From Limnobacter sp. SAORIC-580 (lineage in GTDB: Bacteria > Pseudomonadota > Gammaproteobacteria > Burkholderiales > Burkholderiaceae_B), in the NCBI RefSeq assembly GCF_013004065.1, contig NZ_CP053084.1:1550001-1614000 (forward strand): a stretch of DNA of 64,000 bases, written 5' to 3'. Every line of letters starts with the position of its first letter. Within the stretch, counting starts at the first letter, position 1. A program made the position numbers and the translations under genes. Positions 54,396 through 63,548 of this stretch are shown here, piece after piece. The notes beneath the pieces are model-generated. The model was not told where the DNA came from, did no database searches, and worked only from the letters and a program-made list of their open reading frames with translations.

Positions 54396-54980
54396 ATGAC
54401 AAGAAGTCTTTCACCCGAGTTTTATTCAGTTCTGATTGAGGGGAATTTGAACAATTTCACAGTCATGGAATTGAGAGACGCGATCATTCGTGAATGTAAA
54501 GATGAAACAGATATGACCTTGCGTGACTATCACAAACGTGCGTACCGCGTGGTTCTAAGGCTTCTAACCGCAGGTTTGCTTGAAAAAAGCAAAGACATTT
54601 CTGAATTTGCTCGCTACAAGAAAACCCCTCTTTTCGTAGCCTCAGTGTTTAAGCAAAGAGTGACAGTTGATCGAGGGCCCAAACAGCCCAGGCAACCCAA
54701 GCAGCCCACGCAAGTCGAGCATGGGGCCCCCAGTTGGCCGGTCAAAGATCCCTGCATTCGAGACGAATTGGATCAATTGGTAAAAACTTATCAGGTCGAT
54801 TTGCTGTCTTCGATCGGTGAATCCGAGGAGTATCTGCGCTTGCACCAAACCTATCCGCAGCTTAAAGCCAAGCTCGAGCCTCATTACCTTAAGTCCAGGG
54901 ATGTCAGTTCAAAAATACTCGGAAAGATTCGCGCCATTGAAAGCGTGCTTGCTGGCATGCCGAAAGATCCCGTTTCATGA
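54396..54980 (+). CDS. Unknown protein encoded with SF2 helicase
   Basis: A 194-residue protein without a recognised family. The N-terminal 90 residues look helical and may form a winged-helix fold (MELRDAIIRECKDE, YRVVLRLLTAGLLEKSKD). A linker of PKQPRQPKQPTQ follows near residue 95. The C-terminal half is helical (DELDQLVKTYQVDLLSSIGE, LHQTYPQLKAKLEPHYLKSRD, IRAIESVLAGM). It overlaps the helicase start by 4 nt, so the two products probably work together. Confidence 0.7.
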   Translation: MTRSLSPEFYSVLIEGNLNNFTVMELRDAIIRECKDETDMTLRDYHKRAYRVVLRLLTAGLLEKSKDISEFARYKKTPLFVASVFKQRVTVDRGPKQPRQPKQPTQVEHGAPSWPVKDPCIRDELDQLVKTYQVDLLSSIGESEEYLRLHQTYPQLKAKLEPHYLKSRDVSSKILGKIRAIESVLAGMPKDPVS

Positions 54981-56371
54981 AGCTGCGTCGATGGCAATCC
55001 AACTGTCTTACGGGTGCTTTGAACTGGTTCAAAACTCAGTCACATTTCATGTGCTTGGCAACGCCTGGGTCGGGTAAAACCCGGCTATCCGCAGAACTGG
55101 CTAAAAGTCTGCTCCAAGCAAATAAAATCGATTTTGTATTGACCTTTGCACCATCAATTGAAGTTGCACAAAACACCTCAAATACTTTCACCAATGTGCT
55201 TGGACGTCGATTTGACGGGCAAATTGGTGCAATAGGCGGCGCTTACACTTACCAAAGTTTGTTATTCATTCAAGCGGATTTTTGGCAGATATTCGATTCC
55301 CATCGTGTTTTAGTGGTCTTGGATGAGGTTCATCATTGTGCTGGCAGCGATCTTTCAAACTCAAATTCCTGGGGGGAACAGGTTTTGCTGAGAATTCAAA
55401 GTAAAGCCACTTTCAGTATTGCACTTAGTGGTACGCCTTGGCGAAGTGATGACTTGCCAATCGTACTTGCCAAATACACGGATCCTGAAGGCAAGGTTCG
55501 CTGTGATTATGAGTATGGTTTGGCCGAGGCAATCCACGATGGAGTTTGCCGAAATCCAAAGCTGGTCCTCATTGATCACGATCGTATTCTCTTGACGAAT
55601 CAACAAAGCGGAATCCAGTCGTTCGAATCCTTTGCCGAGTTACTGAGCTCGAATGGCATTACCTATGACCAACTCATTCAAAATCCTCAGGCTGTTCATT
55701 TCATGCTGAATCGTGGGTGTCAAAAACTTAAGGAAATTCGCCTTACAAACCCCAATGCGGCTGGTCTTGTTGTGGCTCGATCGGTTGAGCATGCACACGT
55801 TATTGCCGCTGAGCTTTCAAATACATTCGCGCAGTCCGTGAAAGTGGTCACCTACAGAGATCACGATGCTTCGAAAACGATCGATGCATTTAGGTACTCT
55901 AATGAACAATGGATTGTTAGCGTTGGGATGATTAGCGAGGGTACTGATATTCCAAGGTTGCAAGTGTGTTGCCACCTCAGTATTGTCAAAACGGAAATGC
56001 ATTTCCGACAGGTTCTGGGTCGAATATTGCGTATGACCAATGATGTCGATAAAGATGGTTGGATGTTTGTTTTTGCTGAGCCAACTCTAGTCGAATTTGC
56101 AAATGAGCTTCACCATGAAATCCCGGAGTCTCGTGTTGTTCAATTTGATGGTTCTCGTCCACGTATAGGCGCCGAACAGAGGATTGGCAGGACTTTTGAT
56201 GCTTCAACAAAGCTCAACGACTATTCGGAAATTCGCTGCAATGATGATCTGCACCTAACGCTTCAACCAGAGATTTTCGATTCAGAACAAACGAGGTACT
56301 CCCGTACTCGGTTGGAATGGGCTGGTCAGTTTAGAGAGCAGATCATTGCAACATTCAATTCATCATTTTAG
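54977..56371 (+). CDS. Superfamily 2 DEAD/DEAH-type helicase
   Basis: A 464-residue ATPase with a complete two-domain SF2 core: a Q-like start LRRWQSNCLTGAL, Walker A ATPGSGKT (28-35), Walker B LDEVHHC (from 115), motif III SGTPWR, motif V ISEGTDIPRLQ and motif VI FRQVLGRILRM. This resembles the helicase part of type I/III restriction enzymes and of several phage-defence ATPases, but no nuclease or methylase domain is attached. It is translationally coupled to the preceding unknown gene. Confidence 0.88.
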   Translation: MKLRRWQSNCLTGALNWFKTQSHFMCLATPGSGKTRLSAELAKSLLQANKIDFVLTFAPSIEVAQNTSNTFTNVLGRRFDGQIGAIGGAYTYQSLLFIQADFWQIFDSHRVLVVLDEVHHCAGSDLSNSNSWGEQVLLRIQSKATFSIALSGTPWRSDDLPIVLAKYTDPEGKVRCDYEYGLAEAIHDGVCRNPKLVLIDHDRILLTNQQSGIQSFESFAELLSSNGITYDQLIQNPQAVHFMLNRGCQKLKEIRLTNPNAAGLVVARSVEHAHVIAAELSNTFAQSVKVVTYRDHDASKTIDAFRYSNEQWIVSVGMISEGTDIPRLQVCCHLSIVKTEMHFRQVLGRILRMTNDVDKDGWMFVFAEPTLVEFANELHHEIPESRVVQFDGSRPRIGAEQRIGRTFDASTKLNDYSEIRCNDDLHLTLQPEIFDSEQTRYSRTRLEWAGQFREQIIATFNSSF

Positions 56372-56498
56372 GGGTGGTCATGTTTTTTGTGTTGGTGAAA
56401 TCGATACCTCTTTGTGCACCCTCGCCTTCTGTTGATACGTCGATGATCTGTCGGCATGTTATTTTTACGTGAATTTTCCGTTTTGAACGAGGTGTGGA

Positions 56499-57224
56499 TT
56501 GGGCACTGTTGCACGTATAAATGAAGGTGACTGGAGTGACGGTACCTCATTGTGGCGGTATATGGACATCTATGGATTTCTGAGTCTCCTTACCGGACAA
56601 AAACTGAAGTTTACGAATCTTTCTGAATTTGAAGACGGTTTTGAAGGCCGCATGCCCTTTAACAATTCAGCAACTCTGAATATTGACTTTTCCGACGACA
56701 GCAAATGTTTCTCGAGATCTATCGACGAAGTTGTTGCCCTTACGGAAAATCTAGAAAGTATCCGCAAAAGAACATGGGTGACGAGCTGGCAGCAATCTGA
56801 CGATGAGTGCTCCTTGATGTGGCGAGTTTACGGTAGCAGACAAAACGGAGTTGCTTTAAAAACTACTGCTGGTAATTTGATTGCTGCACTTGATCCGACC
56901 AATGACTACATTGTTGGTCCGGTTAAATATATCAATTACATCCTCGATAGAGTCTCCGATGAGCAAAACTTTTTCTTTACGTTTCACAAGCAGCAAGGTT
57001 ACTTCGCTGAGCAGGAATTCCGCATCGCTTTAACCGAATCCCATGAAAGTTTTGATGACAATCCTCAGCTCATTCAGTTTGATTTGAACAAGGCCTTGGA
57101 AAAGATAGTGCTCTCTCCATGGGCAGAGAAATGGCAGTTAGATGCGTTAAAAGAAGTACTGAGATCTTTCATGTTGGATCCCAACCTGATCGGATATTCA
57201 TCGATATTGAGAGTTGGGAAATGA
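56499..57224 (+). CDS. DUF2971 family protein
   Basis: A 241-residue protein with typical DUF2971 features: LWRYMDIYGFLSLLTGQKLKFTNLSEFEDGFEG, split at the LKFTN core, then a TWVTSWQQSDDE segment and SLMWRVYGSRQNGVALKTT. The family is frequent on mobile elements and defence islands and its biochemical role is unknown. The TTG at 56499 with GAGG 6 nt upstream is the best start. It lies 127 nt after the helicase gene on the same strand, so it may belong to that operon or have its own promoter. Confidence 0.8.
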   Translation: MGTVARINEGDWSDGTSLWRYMDIYGFLSLLTGQKLKFTNLSEFEDGFEGRMPFNNSATLNIDFSDDSKCFSRSIDEVVALTENLESIRKRTWVTSWQQSDDECSLMWRVYGSRQNGVALKTTAGNLIAALDPTNDYIVGPVKYINYILDRVSDEQNFFFTFHKQQGYFAEQEFRIALTESHESFDDNPQLIQFDLNKALEKIVLSPWAEKWQLDALKEVLRSFMLDPNLIGYSSILRVGK

Positions 57225-57262
57225 TTTTTAATTGAGGGCTGACTCTCATTGTTGCCCGTAAC

Positions 57263-57450
57263 ATCTCCAGTTCTTTGATTCTAAATCAAGATTCGAATGA
57301 GGGCTCGACAATTGACCCGGTCAAATTGAACCGTTTGTTTGAATCCCTTCTTTCGCGCTGAAGAGGTACGGAGCGACACTGGGAGCAATCACGGGCTAGG
57401 CCTGCCTATTGTGGCAGCCATTGCGAAACTACATGGTGGTGAGCCACAAC
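57263..57450 (+). pseudogene. Histidine kinase C-terminal remnant, frameshifted and cut by IS66 end
   Basis: Two frames together encode the end of a HATPase domain: NEGSTIDPVKLNRLFES in one frame, then FFRAEEVRSDTGSNHGLGLP followed by IVAAIAKLHGGEP in the +1 frame. This is the F-box and G2 box of sensor kinases, closest in style to heavy-metal sensors of the CusS/CzcS kind. A one-base shift lies near 57345. The 5' part is missing, and homology stops exactly where the IS66-type end begins at 57451. Confidence 0.75.
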
Positions 57451-57475
57451 GTAAGCCCCTAGCAAACCCGTCTTG
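57451..57475. repeat. IS66-family terminal repeat (tnpC side)
   Basis: Begins GTAAGCCCCTAGCAAACC and matches the repeat at 59930-59954 at 23 of 25 positions, in the same + strand orientation. It lies just outside the end of the tnpC fragment, as expected of an IS66 right end. Confidence 0.8.
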
Positions 57476-57476
57476 A

Positions 57477-57629
57477 TTAGTTGGCGTGTTTCCAGTTATG
57501 CGGCAGCAGTTCGTTGATCCGACTGTACGGCTGCGTGGACAGTCGGTCCATCACGCCCTTCAAATACTCCAGCGGGTTAGCCCCGCATTCCGCTGAGCTG
57601 TTACCAGACTTGCCTGTAGTACAGGCGAA
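57477..57629 (-). pseudogene. tnpC: IS66 transposase (TnpC) C-terminal fragment
   Basis: About 50 codons on the minus strand ending GANPLEYLKGVMDRLSTQPY and then SRINELLPHNWKHAN before the stop, the usual C-terminus of IS66 TnpC. The frame closes near 57629, where the metal-resistance genes begin. A 15-nt palindrome GCCTGTAGTACAGGC lies at the broken edge. It is a remnant that cannot transpose alone. Confidence 0.8.
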
Positions 57630-57653
57630 TTAACATATCAGACATGAGAGAAT

Positions 57654-58136
57654 CTACTGCGCTGTAGTGATAGCCCTCTGCTTGAAACCCGACAATATCA
57701 ATAAGCCAGCACCAATGACAATCCACACATCGGCCAAATTAAAGGCCGGCCAGTGCCAATGATTGACATAAAAGTCGAGCCAGTCGACCACAGCACCCCG
57801 AACAATTCTGTCGACGAGATTACCCACCGCACCGCCCAAGATCAGGGAATAGGCAGTCGCCTCAATGGGCCTTGGTTTCCGAACAATCAGAACTACCAGA
57901 AATACAGACGCGAAAGCTGCAATGCCGGCAAGAAATAACCTTTGCCAACCTGCCTGATCAGCCAAAAAACTGAACGCGGCACCGGGATTGAGAACATGAA
58001 CCAAATTGAAATTCTCGGCAACTGGCATTGAGTTGTGTAGAGGCAACCAAATTTCAATCACTGCTTTGGATGCCTGGTCCAACACTGCAAATAGCGTTGC
58101 AAAGGCGATCCAGTACCAAGGACGGAGGATCTTCAT
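57654..58136 (-). CDS. lspA: Lipoprotein signal peptidase, metal-resistance-associated copy
   Basis: A 160-residue aspartic peptidase of the inner membrane with four TM helices. Conserved elements: LDQASKAVIE, NPGAAFSFLA, GNLVDRIVRGAVVDWLDFY (first catalytic Asp) and FNLADVWIVIGAGLL (second). Extra lspA copies commonly travel with CadR/PbrR regulators and metal pumps on mobile elements; what they process there is unclear. It overlaps the transporter stop by 4 nt and is in one operon with it. Confidence 0.92.
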   Translation of the reverse strand: MKILRPWYWIAFATLFAVLDQASKAVIEIWLPLHNSMPVAENFNLVHVLNPGAAFSFLADQAGWQRLFLAGIAAFASVFLVVLIVRKPRPIEATAYSLILGGAVGNLVDRIVRGAVVDWLDFYVNHWHWPAFNLADVWIVIGAGLLILSGFKQRAITTAQ

Positions 58137-59185
58137 TTGAGCTGCAGGATGCGACGCGCACCGTTTAAAACGATCACACCAATGATGGTGCCAATAACAA
58201 GGTCCGGGTAAGGAGAAGCAGTAAACATTACCAGGGCACCGGCCACTATAACGCCGAGATTGGCAACCACATCGTTCGCGGAAAATATATAACTCGCTTT
58301 CATATGAACGCCGTCTTCGCGTTTGCCTGATATCAGAAGCAAACAGCTCACGTTAGCAATCAAGGCTATGACGCCCATTCCGATCATCAGGATGGACTCT
58401 GGTTCACTACCATACACAAAGCGCCGGGCAACCTCAGTCAAGGCCCCGACGGCCAAGAGTAGCTGCAACCAGCCCGCGAGATGCGCGGCGCGAGACTTCA
58501 TGCTTGCCGCACGTCCCACAGCATAAAGTGCCAAACCATACACAGCAGCATCGGCGAACATGTCAAGAGAGTCGGCGATCAAGCCAGTCGATTGAGCGAT
58601 TAGGCCCGTCGTCAACTCAATCACAAACATGAAAGCGTTAATACCGAGCAAAAGGCGCAAAGTACGCGCCTGGGCGGCATCATCAATCGCAGCGGTAGAG
58701 GCAGGCGAGGAAGTTGCCTGCTTAGACTCTCGTAAAATAGCTCCAAGCTTAAGCGATTCGAGCTTTTGCAACAACTCATTGGGCGAGCCATTGTGGGTTG
58801 CTTTAACGACCCGGTTGCTTAAATCGAACGACAGCGATTGCACGCCGGGCACATCCTGGACGGCCATTCGAATCAGATTCTCTTCGGAGGCGCAATCCAT
58901 CTTCGGTACGGAAAAGACACTCACCAGCAAGCCTGCCTCAACATTTACGCTCAACGGTTGAGTATCCAGTAAAATTGTACCTAGGTTGAGTGGCTGCAGG
59001 CGTTCCAGCAAGCGATTAGGTTCTCCCTGATGCCGGGCCTTGAGTTCTCGTCGGGACAGATCGAAGTGCAGCGACTCGATATTATCAATACTACTTAATG
59101 CCATGCGAATCAGGTTTTCTTCCGAAGGGCAATCCATCTTCGGTATAGAAAAGGTGCTCTCTTGATGATTGTTTTCAGTGGTCAT
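58133..59185 (-). CDS. Cation diffusion facilitator-type transporter with two N-terminal metal-binding-like repeats
   Basis: A 350-residue protein. Residues about 11-80 and 90-155 are two HMA-like repeats, each with PKMDC(P/A)SEENLIRMA in place of the usual MxCxxC. The membrane part (from about residue 178) shows the CDF sites GLIADSLDMFADA and KASYIFSANDVVANLGVI, with roughly six TM helices. Export of Cd, Zn, Pb or Co is likely given the adjacent CadR-type regulator. The protein ends after the last helix without the cytoplasmic domain typical of many CDFs. Confidence 0.85.
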   Translation of the reverse strand: MTTENNHQESTFSIPKMDCPSEENLIRMALSSIDNIESLHFDLSRRELKARHQGEPNRLLERLQPLNLGTILLDTQPLSVNVEAGLLVSVFSVPKMDCASEENLIRMAVQDVPGVQSLSFDLSNRVVKATHNGSPNELLQKLESLKLGAILRESKQATSSPASTAAIDDAAQARTLRLLLGINAFMFVIELTTGLIAQSTGLIADSLDMFADAAVYGLALYAVGRAASMKSRAAHLAGWLQLLLAVGALTEVARRFVYGSEPESILMIGMGVIALIANVSCLLLISGKREDGVHMKASYIFSANDVVANLGVIVAGALVMFTASPYPDLVIGTIIGVIVLNGARRILQLK

Positions 59186-59213
59186 GTGGCGACTTAAGAA
59201 TTCAGGATATAAC

Positions 59214-59244
59214 GATGCTAAACCCTATAGTTAGTATAAAGTCA
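59214..59244 (-). promoter_or_regulatory. MerR-family-type promoter of the transporter-lspA operon (19-bp spacer)
   Basis: On the minus strand TTGACT (59244-59239) and TAGCAT (59219-59214) are separated by 19 nt containing ACTATAGGGT. The overlong spacer is typical of promoters activated by MerR-family proteins. The divergent cadR-like gene starts 12 nt away. Confidence 0.7.
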
Positions 59245-59255
59245 ATGGAGGCGGG

Positions 59256-59678
59256 ATGAAGATCGGAGATTTAGCAAAAGCCGCCGGTTGCCAGCCCGTA
59301 ACGATCCGCTTTTATGAGCGAAAGGGCCTGTTGGGCAACGCAACAAGAACCGAATCAAACTACAGGGTCTATGGTTTGCAAGCTCTAGAGCGACTGGCTT
59401 TCATTCGCAACTGCCGGGCATTGGGGTTGACATTGCGGGAAATCGCCAGACTCATCGCGATCCAAGACGATGCTGGCACGCCATGTCATGAAGTCAACGA
59501 CTGCTTGGACAAGCACTTAGCTGACGCGCGCCTTCAAATGCAGAAACTGAAATTGCTGGAAAAGGATCTCACTCGGCTGCGTAACCGATGCTTAAATCCC
59601 GGTATGTCAGCCGAATGTGGCGTATTAAGCGAGCTGACAGCAAAAAGTCAGATGGTAGCGCTTCGCACCCGAATTTAA
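59256..59678 (+). CDS. cadR: MerR-family metal regulator, CadR/PbrR type
   Basis: A 140-residue activator. The HTH is MKIGDLAKAAGCQPVTIRFY and a dimerisation helix follows. Cysteines C77 (TPCHEV), C112 (RCLNPG) and C121 (ECGVL) correspond to the metal-binding residues of CadR and PbrR, so Cd or Pb is the likely signal. It is divergent from the transporter-lspA operon and shares a 19-bp-spacer promoter region with it. The GGAGG lies 5 nt before the ATG. Confidence 0.88.
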   Translation: MKIGDLAKAAGCQPVTIRFYERKGLLGNATRTESNYRVYGLQALERLAFIRNCRALGLTLREIARLIAIQDDAGTPCHEVNDCLDKHLADARLQMQKLKLLEKDLTRLRNRCLNPGMSAECGVLSELTAKSQMVALRTRI

Positions 59679-59808
59679 GTGGTGTTTCAGGTCGAGAAAA
59701 CAGGATAAACGCGGTCCATCGCTTGGCCCAAGTTCATTAAAGGCGAAACCACTCCAACAGCGCACTTGCAAACATTTTGCGTCAAACCTTCAAACTAGAT
59801 TTGCGAAT

Positions 59809-59929
59809 ATGAGCCGACTGATCTTCATCATTGAATCCAACCTTGTCTGGTTTGTGATTGGAATTGCATTACTGGGGTTATTGGTCCCAGCATCGGGCCA
59901 GTTTCTGGAGCCCGCAATCGGACTAATGC
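59809..59929 (+). pseudogene. Truncated membrane transporter (symporter-like) N-terminus, cut by IS66 end
   Basis: An ATG-led frame reads MSRLIFIIESNLVWFVIGIA and then LLGLLVPASGQFLEPAIGLM before running into the IS66 terminal repeat at 59930. The pattern resembles the first helix of sodium/bile-acid-type symporters, but the fragment is short and identity is tentative. The rest of the gene is not in the window. Confidence 0.5.
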
Positions 59930-60011
59930 GTAAGCCCCCAGCAAACCCATCTTGTTTTGAGTTGCTAGTTTTTGGTTAACTCTACTCCACTAATTTTTTG
60001 GTGGAGTAGTC

Positions 60012-60398
60012 ATGACTGAGTTGGTTGTTAAACGCGGACGATCCCGACGCACACACAGTGCGCAGTTCAAACAAGAGGCTGTTGATCAGTGCACCAGGCC
60101 AGGCATGTCACTGGCCAATGTGGCCAGGCAGCATGAGTTACACCCCAGTTTGCTGGCACGTTGGGTCAAAGAGCGAACCGAGCCAGCAAGAATGACAATG
60201 TCATCGCAGTCTTCATTGGTGCCCCAGTTTGTTCCTCTGCATGTCGAGTCAGCACAGCGTGCCGAACTGCCGAGATCAACAACGTTGTCGAGCAAGATCG
60301 AAGCCAATATTGATCGCGCAGATCTGCGCATCGCATTCAAAGTCGATCCATCGCAAATGGTTGAACTGGGCCAGGTACTGCGCGAGGTGTTGCGTTGA
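60012..60398 (+). CDS. tnpA: IS66 accessory protein TnpA
   Basis: A 128-residue IS66 Orf1 with a helix-turn-helix of transposase type: RTHSAQFKQEAVDQCTRPGM, followed by SLANVARQHELHPSLLARWV. The C-terminal third contains RIAFKVDPSQMVELGQVLREV. It is intact and overlaps tnpB by 4 nt, but without TnpB and TnpC it cannot drive transposition on its own. Confidence 0.88.
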   Translation: MTELVVKRGRSRRTHSAQFKQEAVDQCTRPGMSLANVARQHELHPSLLARWVKERTEPARMTMSSQSSLVPQFVPLHVESAQRAELPRSTTLSSKIEANIDRADLRIAFKVDPSQMVELGQVLREVLR

Positions 60399-60434
60399 TC
60401 CGTGTGGACGCAATCTGGATGAGCACCGCACCAT
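60395..60434 (+). pseudogene. tnpB: IS66 TnpB stump
   Basis: The TTG start overlapping tnpA gives MIRVDAIWMSTAP, the usual opening of IS66 TnpB. Homology ends at 60434, where the transposon end begins, so the gene is interrupted by insertion. Confidence 0.8.
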
Positions 60435-60472
60435 GGGGGCACCTCAGAAAACGGAAAATAAAGCACGCTAAG
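60435..60472. repeat. 38-bp terminal inverted repeat of a Tn21-type transposon
   Basis: It starts GGGGGCACCTCAGAAAACGG and ends GCACGCTAAG. It follows the Tn21-subgroup end sequence, including the ACGGAAAATAAAGCACGCTAAG-type inner part (60451-60472). The merR stop codon lies within its inner edge, as in Tn21 and Tn501. Confidence 0.9.
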
Positions 60473-60902
60473 GCATAGCTGACCTTGCCAGGCCTGCTTC
60501 GCCCTGTAGTGACGCGATCAACGGGCAGGAAACATTCCCCTTTCGTGCATGGCAGGCGCACACGAGTTCAGACAGCACGGTTTCCATGCGCGCCAAGTCG
60601 GCCATCTTCTCGCGCACGTCCTTGAGCTTGTGTTCGGCCAGGCTGCTGGCCTCCTCGCAGTGGGTGCCATCGTCGAGCCGCAACAGCTCGGCAATCTCGT
60701 CCAGACTGAACCCCAGCCGCTGTGCCGATTTCACGAATTTCACCCGAACCACGTCCGCCTCCCCATAGCGGCGGATGCTGCCGTAAGGCTTGTCCGGTTC
60801 CGGCAACAGGCCCTTGCGCTGATAGAAGCGGATTGTCTCCACGTTGACCCCGGCCGCCTTGGCAAAAACGCCAATGGTCAGGTTTTCCAAATTATTTTCC
60901 AT
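60468..60902 (-). CDS. merR: Mercury resistance regulator MerR
   Basis: A 144-residue activator-repressor of the mer operon. The HTH is [20 protein letters not shown]. The mercury ligands C82, C117 and C126 are all present at the classical positions. It binds the dyad in the divergent promoter and untwists it when Hg(II) is bound. The ATG at 60902 gives the family start [11 protein letters not shown]; the longer open frame overlaps merT. Confidence 0.97.
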   Translation of the reverse strand: MENNLENLTIGVFAKAAGVNVETIRFYQRKGLLPEPDKPYGSIRRYGEADVVRVKFVKSAQRLGFSLDEIAELLRLDDGTHCEEASSLAEHKLKDVREKMADLARMETVLSELVCACHARKGNVSCPLIASLQGEAGLARSAMP

Positions 60903-60907
60903 ATCGC

Positions 60908-60938
60908 TTGACTCCGTACATGAGTACGGAAGTAAGGT
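60908..60938 (+). promoter_or_regulatory. merTPA promoter with MerR operator
   Basis: TTGACT (60908-60913), a 19-nt spacer and TAAGGT (60933-60938). The spacer contains the MerR dyad TCCGTAC-ATGA-GTACGGA (60913-60930), the classical arrangement of Tn21 and Tn501. Confidence 0.93.
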
Positions 60939-60973
60939 TACGCTATCCAATCCAAATTCAAAAGGGCCAACGT

Positions 60974-61324
60974 ATGTCTGAACCACAAAACGGGCGCGGT
61001 GCGCTCTTCGCCGGCGGGCTGGCCGCCATTCTTGCATCGACCTGCTGCCTGGGGCCGCTAGTACTGGTCGGCTTGGGCTTCTCCGGTGCTTGGATCGGCA
61101 ACCTGACGGTGCTGGAACCCTATCGACCGTTGTTCATCGGCGCGGCGCTAGTGGCGCTGTTCTTCGCCTGGAAGCGGATTTACCGGCCCGTGCAGGCATG
61201 CAAGCCAGGTGAGGTCTGCGCGATTCCGCAGGTGCGCGCCACCTACAAGCTGATTTTCTGGATCGTGGCCGTGCTGGTCCTGGTCGCGCTTGGATTTCCC
61301 TATGTCGTTCCATTTTTCTATTAA
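60974..61324 (+). CDS. merT: Mercuric ion transporter MerT
   Basis: A 116-residue inner membrane protein with three TM helices that imports Hg(II). The cysteine pair C24-C25 (STCCLGPLV) in helix 1 and C76 and C82 (CKPGEVC) on the cytoplasmic loop form the relay. Length equals Tn21/Tn501 MerT. The ATG at 60974 starts [10 protein letters not shown]. Confidence 0.97.
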   Translation: MSEPQNGRGALFAGGLAAILASTCCLGPLVLVGLGFSGAWIGNLTVLEPYRPLFIGAALVALFFAWKRIYRPVQACKPGEVCAIPQVRATYKLIFWIVAVLVLVALGFPYVVPFFY

Positions 61325-61337
61325 CCAGGAGTTCATC

Positions 61338-61616
61338 ATGAAGAAACTGTTTGCCTCCCTTGCCCTTGCCGCCACCTTCGCTGCCCCTGCTTGGGCCGCC
61401 ACACAGACGGTCACCTTGACCGTTCCCGGCATGACCTGCGCAACTTGCCCGATCACCGTGAAGAAGGCACTGAGCAAGGTAGAGGGCGTTAGCAAGATCG
61501 AGGTCGACTACGCAACCAAGCTGGCTGTTGTGACGTTCGACGATGCGAAAACCAGCGTCCAGGCGCTGAGCAAGGCGACGACGGACGTAGGCTACCCGTC
61601 TGAACTGAAGAAATAA
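61338..61616 (+). CDS. merP: Periplasmic mercury-binding protein MerP
   Basis: A 92-residue protein with a signal peptide (cut near AWA, residue 20) and one HMA domain, GMTCATCPITVKKALSKVEG, with Hg ligands C34 and C37. It hands mercury to MerT. An AGGAG site lies upstream, 13 nt after merT. Confidence 0.97.
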   Translation: MKKLFASLALAATFAAPAWAATQTVTLTVPGMTCATCPITVKKALSKVEGVSKIEVDYATKLAVVTFDDAKTSVQALSKATTDVGYPSELKK

Positions 61617-61650
61617 GGCAGCAAATGACGGCAGCGTCGCCAGAACCTAG

Positions 61651-63513
<1,863 letters not shown>

Positions 63514-63548
63514 ACCAGAGACACGAAAACAGCGACAGAGGAGCTTTT

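Larger units (their letters stand above)
59930..60434 (+). mobile_element. IS66-family insertion sequence, 5' part
   Basis: It starts with the terminal repeat GTAAGCCCCCAGCAAACC (59930-59954), then tnpA and the first 13 codons of tnpB. It is broken at 60434 by the end of a Tn21-type transposon. The distal part with tnpC is not seen here; a tnpC tail of a similar element lies in the opposite orientation at 57477. Confidence 0.85.
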
